Origin: an uncultured Acinetobacter sp. | Lineage (GTDB): Bacteria > Pseudomonadota > Gammaproteobacteria > Pseudomonadales > Moraxellaceae | DNA: 7,204 nucleotides | Direction: 5' to 3' | Assembly: GCA_900766635.1 (NCBI GenBank) | Contig: CAAFWA010000306.1 | Coordinates: 1 to 7,204 of the forward strand | Shown here: one piece after another, positions 6,700 to 7,204 of the stretch | How positions within the stretch are numbered: position 1 is the first letter of the stretch | Layout: each line of letters starts with the position of its first letter | Position numbers and translations under genes: made by a program | Notes under the pieces: generated by a model | Databases searched by the model: none | The model's input: the letters and a program-made list of their open reading frames with translations, nothing else | Told to the model about the DNA's origin: nothing

Positions 6700-6775
6700 G
6701 GGCGCTTAGCTCAGTTGGTAGAGCGTCTGCCTTACAAGCAGAATGTCGGCGGTTCGATCCCGTCAGCGCCCACCA
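6700..6775 (+). tRNA. tRNA-Val (anticodon TAC), copy 1
   Basis: A 76-base cloverleaf with encoded CCA. Acceptor GGGCGCT (6700-6706) pairs with AGCGCCC (6765-6771), discriminator is A6772 and CCA ends at 6775. The anticodon stem TCTGC/GCAGA holds the loop CTTACAA with TAC at 6733-6735. The T-arm has GGTTCGATCC. It reads GUA and, with a modified U34, other valine codons. First gene of the tRNA operon; identical to the copy at 6922. Confidence 0.98.
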
Positions 6776-6805
6776 AACCTTTTCAACGTTTAATAAATGT
6801 TAAGT

Positions 6806-6882
6806 GCAGCGGTAGTTCAGTTGGTTAGAATATCGGCCTGTCACGCCGAGGGTCGCGGGTTCGAGTCCCGTCCGCTGCGCCA
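6806..6882 (+). tRNA. tRNA-Asp (anticodon GTC)
   Basis: A 77-base cloverleaf with encoded CCA (6880-6882) and discriminator G6879. Acceptor GCAGCGG (6806-6812) pairs with CCGCTGC (6872-6878). The anticodon stem TCGGC/GCCGA carries GTC at 6840-6842, with C38 after it and G10 in the D-arm, all known aspartate identity positions. The 2:71 pair is C-G, whereas E. coli tRNA-Asp has G-C there. Confidence 0.98.
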
Positions 6883-6895
6883 TTTCAAGAGAACA

Positions 6896-6911
6896 TCGGT
6901 TCCTGAACCGA
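6896..6911. repeat. Short palindrome between tRNA-Asp and the second tRNA-Val
   Basis: TCGGTTC (6896-6902) and GAACCGA (6905-6911) are perfect 7-base inverted arms separated by CT. In the precursor RNA this can form a small hairpin in the 39-base spacer, possibly a processing or RNase-recognition element. It has no following U-run, so it is not a terminator. Confidence 0.5.
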
Positions 6912-6921
6912 ATTAAAATCA

Positions 6922-6997
6922 GGGCGCTTAGCTCAGTTGGTAGAGCGTCTGCCTTACAAGCAGAATGTCGGCGGTTCGATCCCGTCAGCGCCCACCA
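6922..6997 (+). tRNA. tRNA-Val (anticodon TAC), copy 2
   Basis: Base-for-base identical over all 76 positions to the tRNA-Val at 6700, including the encoded CCA; anticodon TAC at 6955-6957. Last tRNA of the operon, 21 bases before the terminator hairpin. The two copies form a direct repeat 222 bases apart that flanks tRNA-Asp. Confidence 0.98.
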
Positions 6998-7018
6998 TAT
7001 CCTCTATAAAAAAGATGC

Positions 7019-7041
7019 CTCTACTTATGTAGAGTTTTTTT
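7019..7041 (+). terminator. Intrinsic terminator of the tRNA operon
   Basis: CTCTAC (7019-7024) pairs with GTAGAG (7029-7034) around TTAT and is followed directly by seven T's (7035-7041). Confidence 0.92.
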
Positions 7042-7062
7042 GTTTCTGCCTTTGGCAAAATT

Positions 7063-7204
7063 ATGCATGTTTTATCTGAATCTTCACCTTTATCGTCTGC
7101 AAGCTTAATTTATCAGCAATTTATGTTGAGTTTGGTTCAGCAACAGCAGGTTATGGGCTTAATCAATCCACAGCAACAGTGGGCATGGTGTGGGACTCAT
7201 GATC
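7063..7204 (+). CDS. 5' part of an unidentified gene, possibly DUF2750 family
   Basis: An open frame from ATG 7063 to the window end gives 47 residues with no stop. It starts MHVLSESSPLSS, then SLIYQQFMLSLVQQQQVMGLI, then PQQQWAWCGTHD. The pattern of a short helix ending in V-x-GL, then a few residues and W-A, recalls the N-terminal part of DUF2750 proteins (of unknown function), but too little is visible to be firm. No Shine-Dalgarno precedes the ATG and no promoter is clear in the 21 bases after the tRNA terminator. An in-frame stop at 7030-7032 rules out a longer upstream extension. The out-of-frame ATG at 7067 stops soon. Confidence 0.5.
   Translation, partial: MHVLSESSPLSSASLIYQQFMLSLVQQQQVMGLINPQQQWAWCGTHD

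Noticed and set aside
6803..6812. Resemblance to the Pasteurellaceae DNA-uptake word AAGTGCGGT
   Set aside because: Not an exact match, and it falls at the 5' end of tRNA-Asp, whose own sequence explains it.
6922..7204. tRNA-Val 3' end as an integration (att) site for a mobile element
   Set aside because: No integrase, no partial tRNA repeat and no foreign-looking genes are visible downstream within the window.

Overview
This looks like a chromosomal window from Acinetobacter (Moraxellaceae, Gammaproteobacteria). The reasons are a Pil-Chp type IV pilus chemotaxis kinase, a DapE that reads like the Acinetobacter form over its whole length, a YkuD-fold enzyme without a signal peptide that resembles Acinetobacter ElsL, AT-leaning DNA and short hairpin terminators. 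The species cannot be fixed from this window. I see no insertion sequence, integrase, CRISPR array or phage gene, and codon use looks uniform, so this reads as core genome.

Layout. Positions 2-2647 (+) carry the C-terminal ~881 codons of the hybrid histidine kinase ChpA, which is cut by the window start. It is followed after 9 bases by a small divergent CheW-like gene (2657-3085), which ends the cluster at a bidirectional terminator (3094-3123). On the other strand lie dapE (4277-3144), an entericidin-family lipoprotein (4532-4392) with its own terminator and probable promoter, and a DUF1853 protein (5494-4646). Divergent from these is a two-gene unit: a DUF454/YbaN membrane protein (5576-5974) overlapping by 14 bases an ElsL-like L,D-carboxypeptidase/transpeptidase-fold gene (5961-6467). 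An AT-rich spacer with a perfect 13-base inverted repeat leads to a consensus sigma70 promoter driving tRNA-Val(TAC), tRNA-Asp(GTC) and tRNA-Val(TAC), closed by a clear terminator (7019-7041). A new reading frame, possibly DUF2750, starts at 7063 and runs off the end.

How the genes work together. ChpA and the CheW-like protein belong to the signalling array that controls type IV pili (twitching, surface sensing). DapE makes L,L-diaminopimelate for lysine and peptidoglycan. The ElsL-like enzyme is expected to trim recycled, diaminopimelate-containing murein tetrapeptides in the cytoplasm. The window therefore holds one gene for making the cell-wall amino acid and one for reusing it, though on opposite strands and in separate transcription units. 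I do not see a clearly new multi-gene system. The most interesting leads are the translationally overlapped DUF454-ElsL pair, a nuclease-like residue pattern in the DUF1853 protein, and a tRNA-Asp with an inverted 2:71 base pair.
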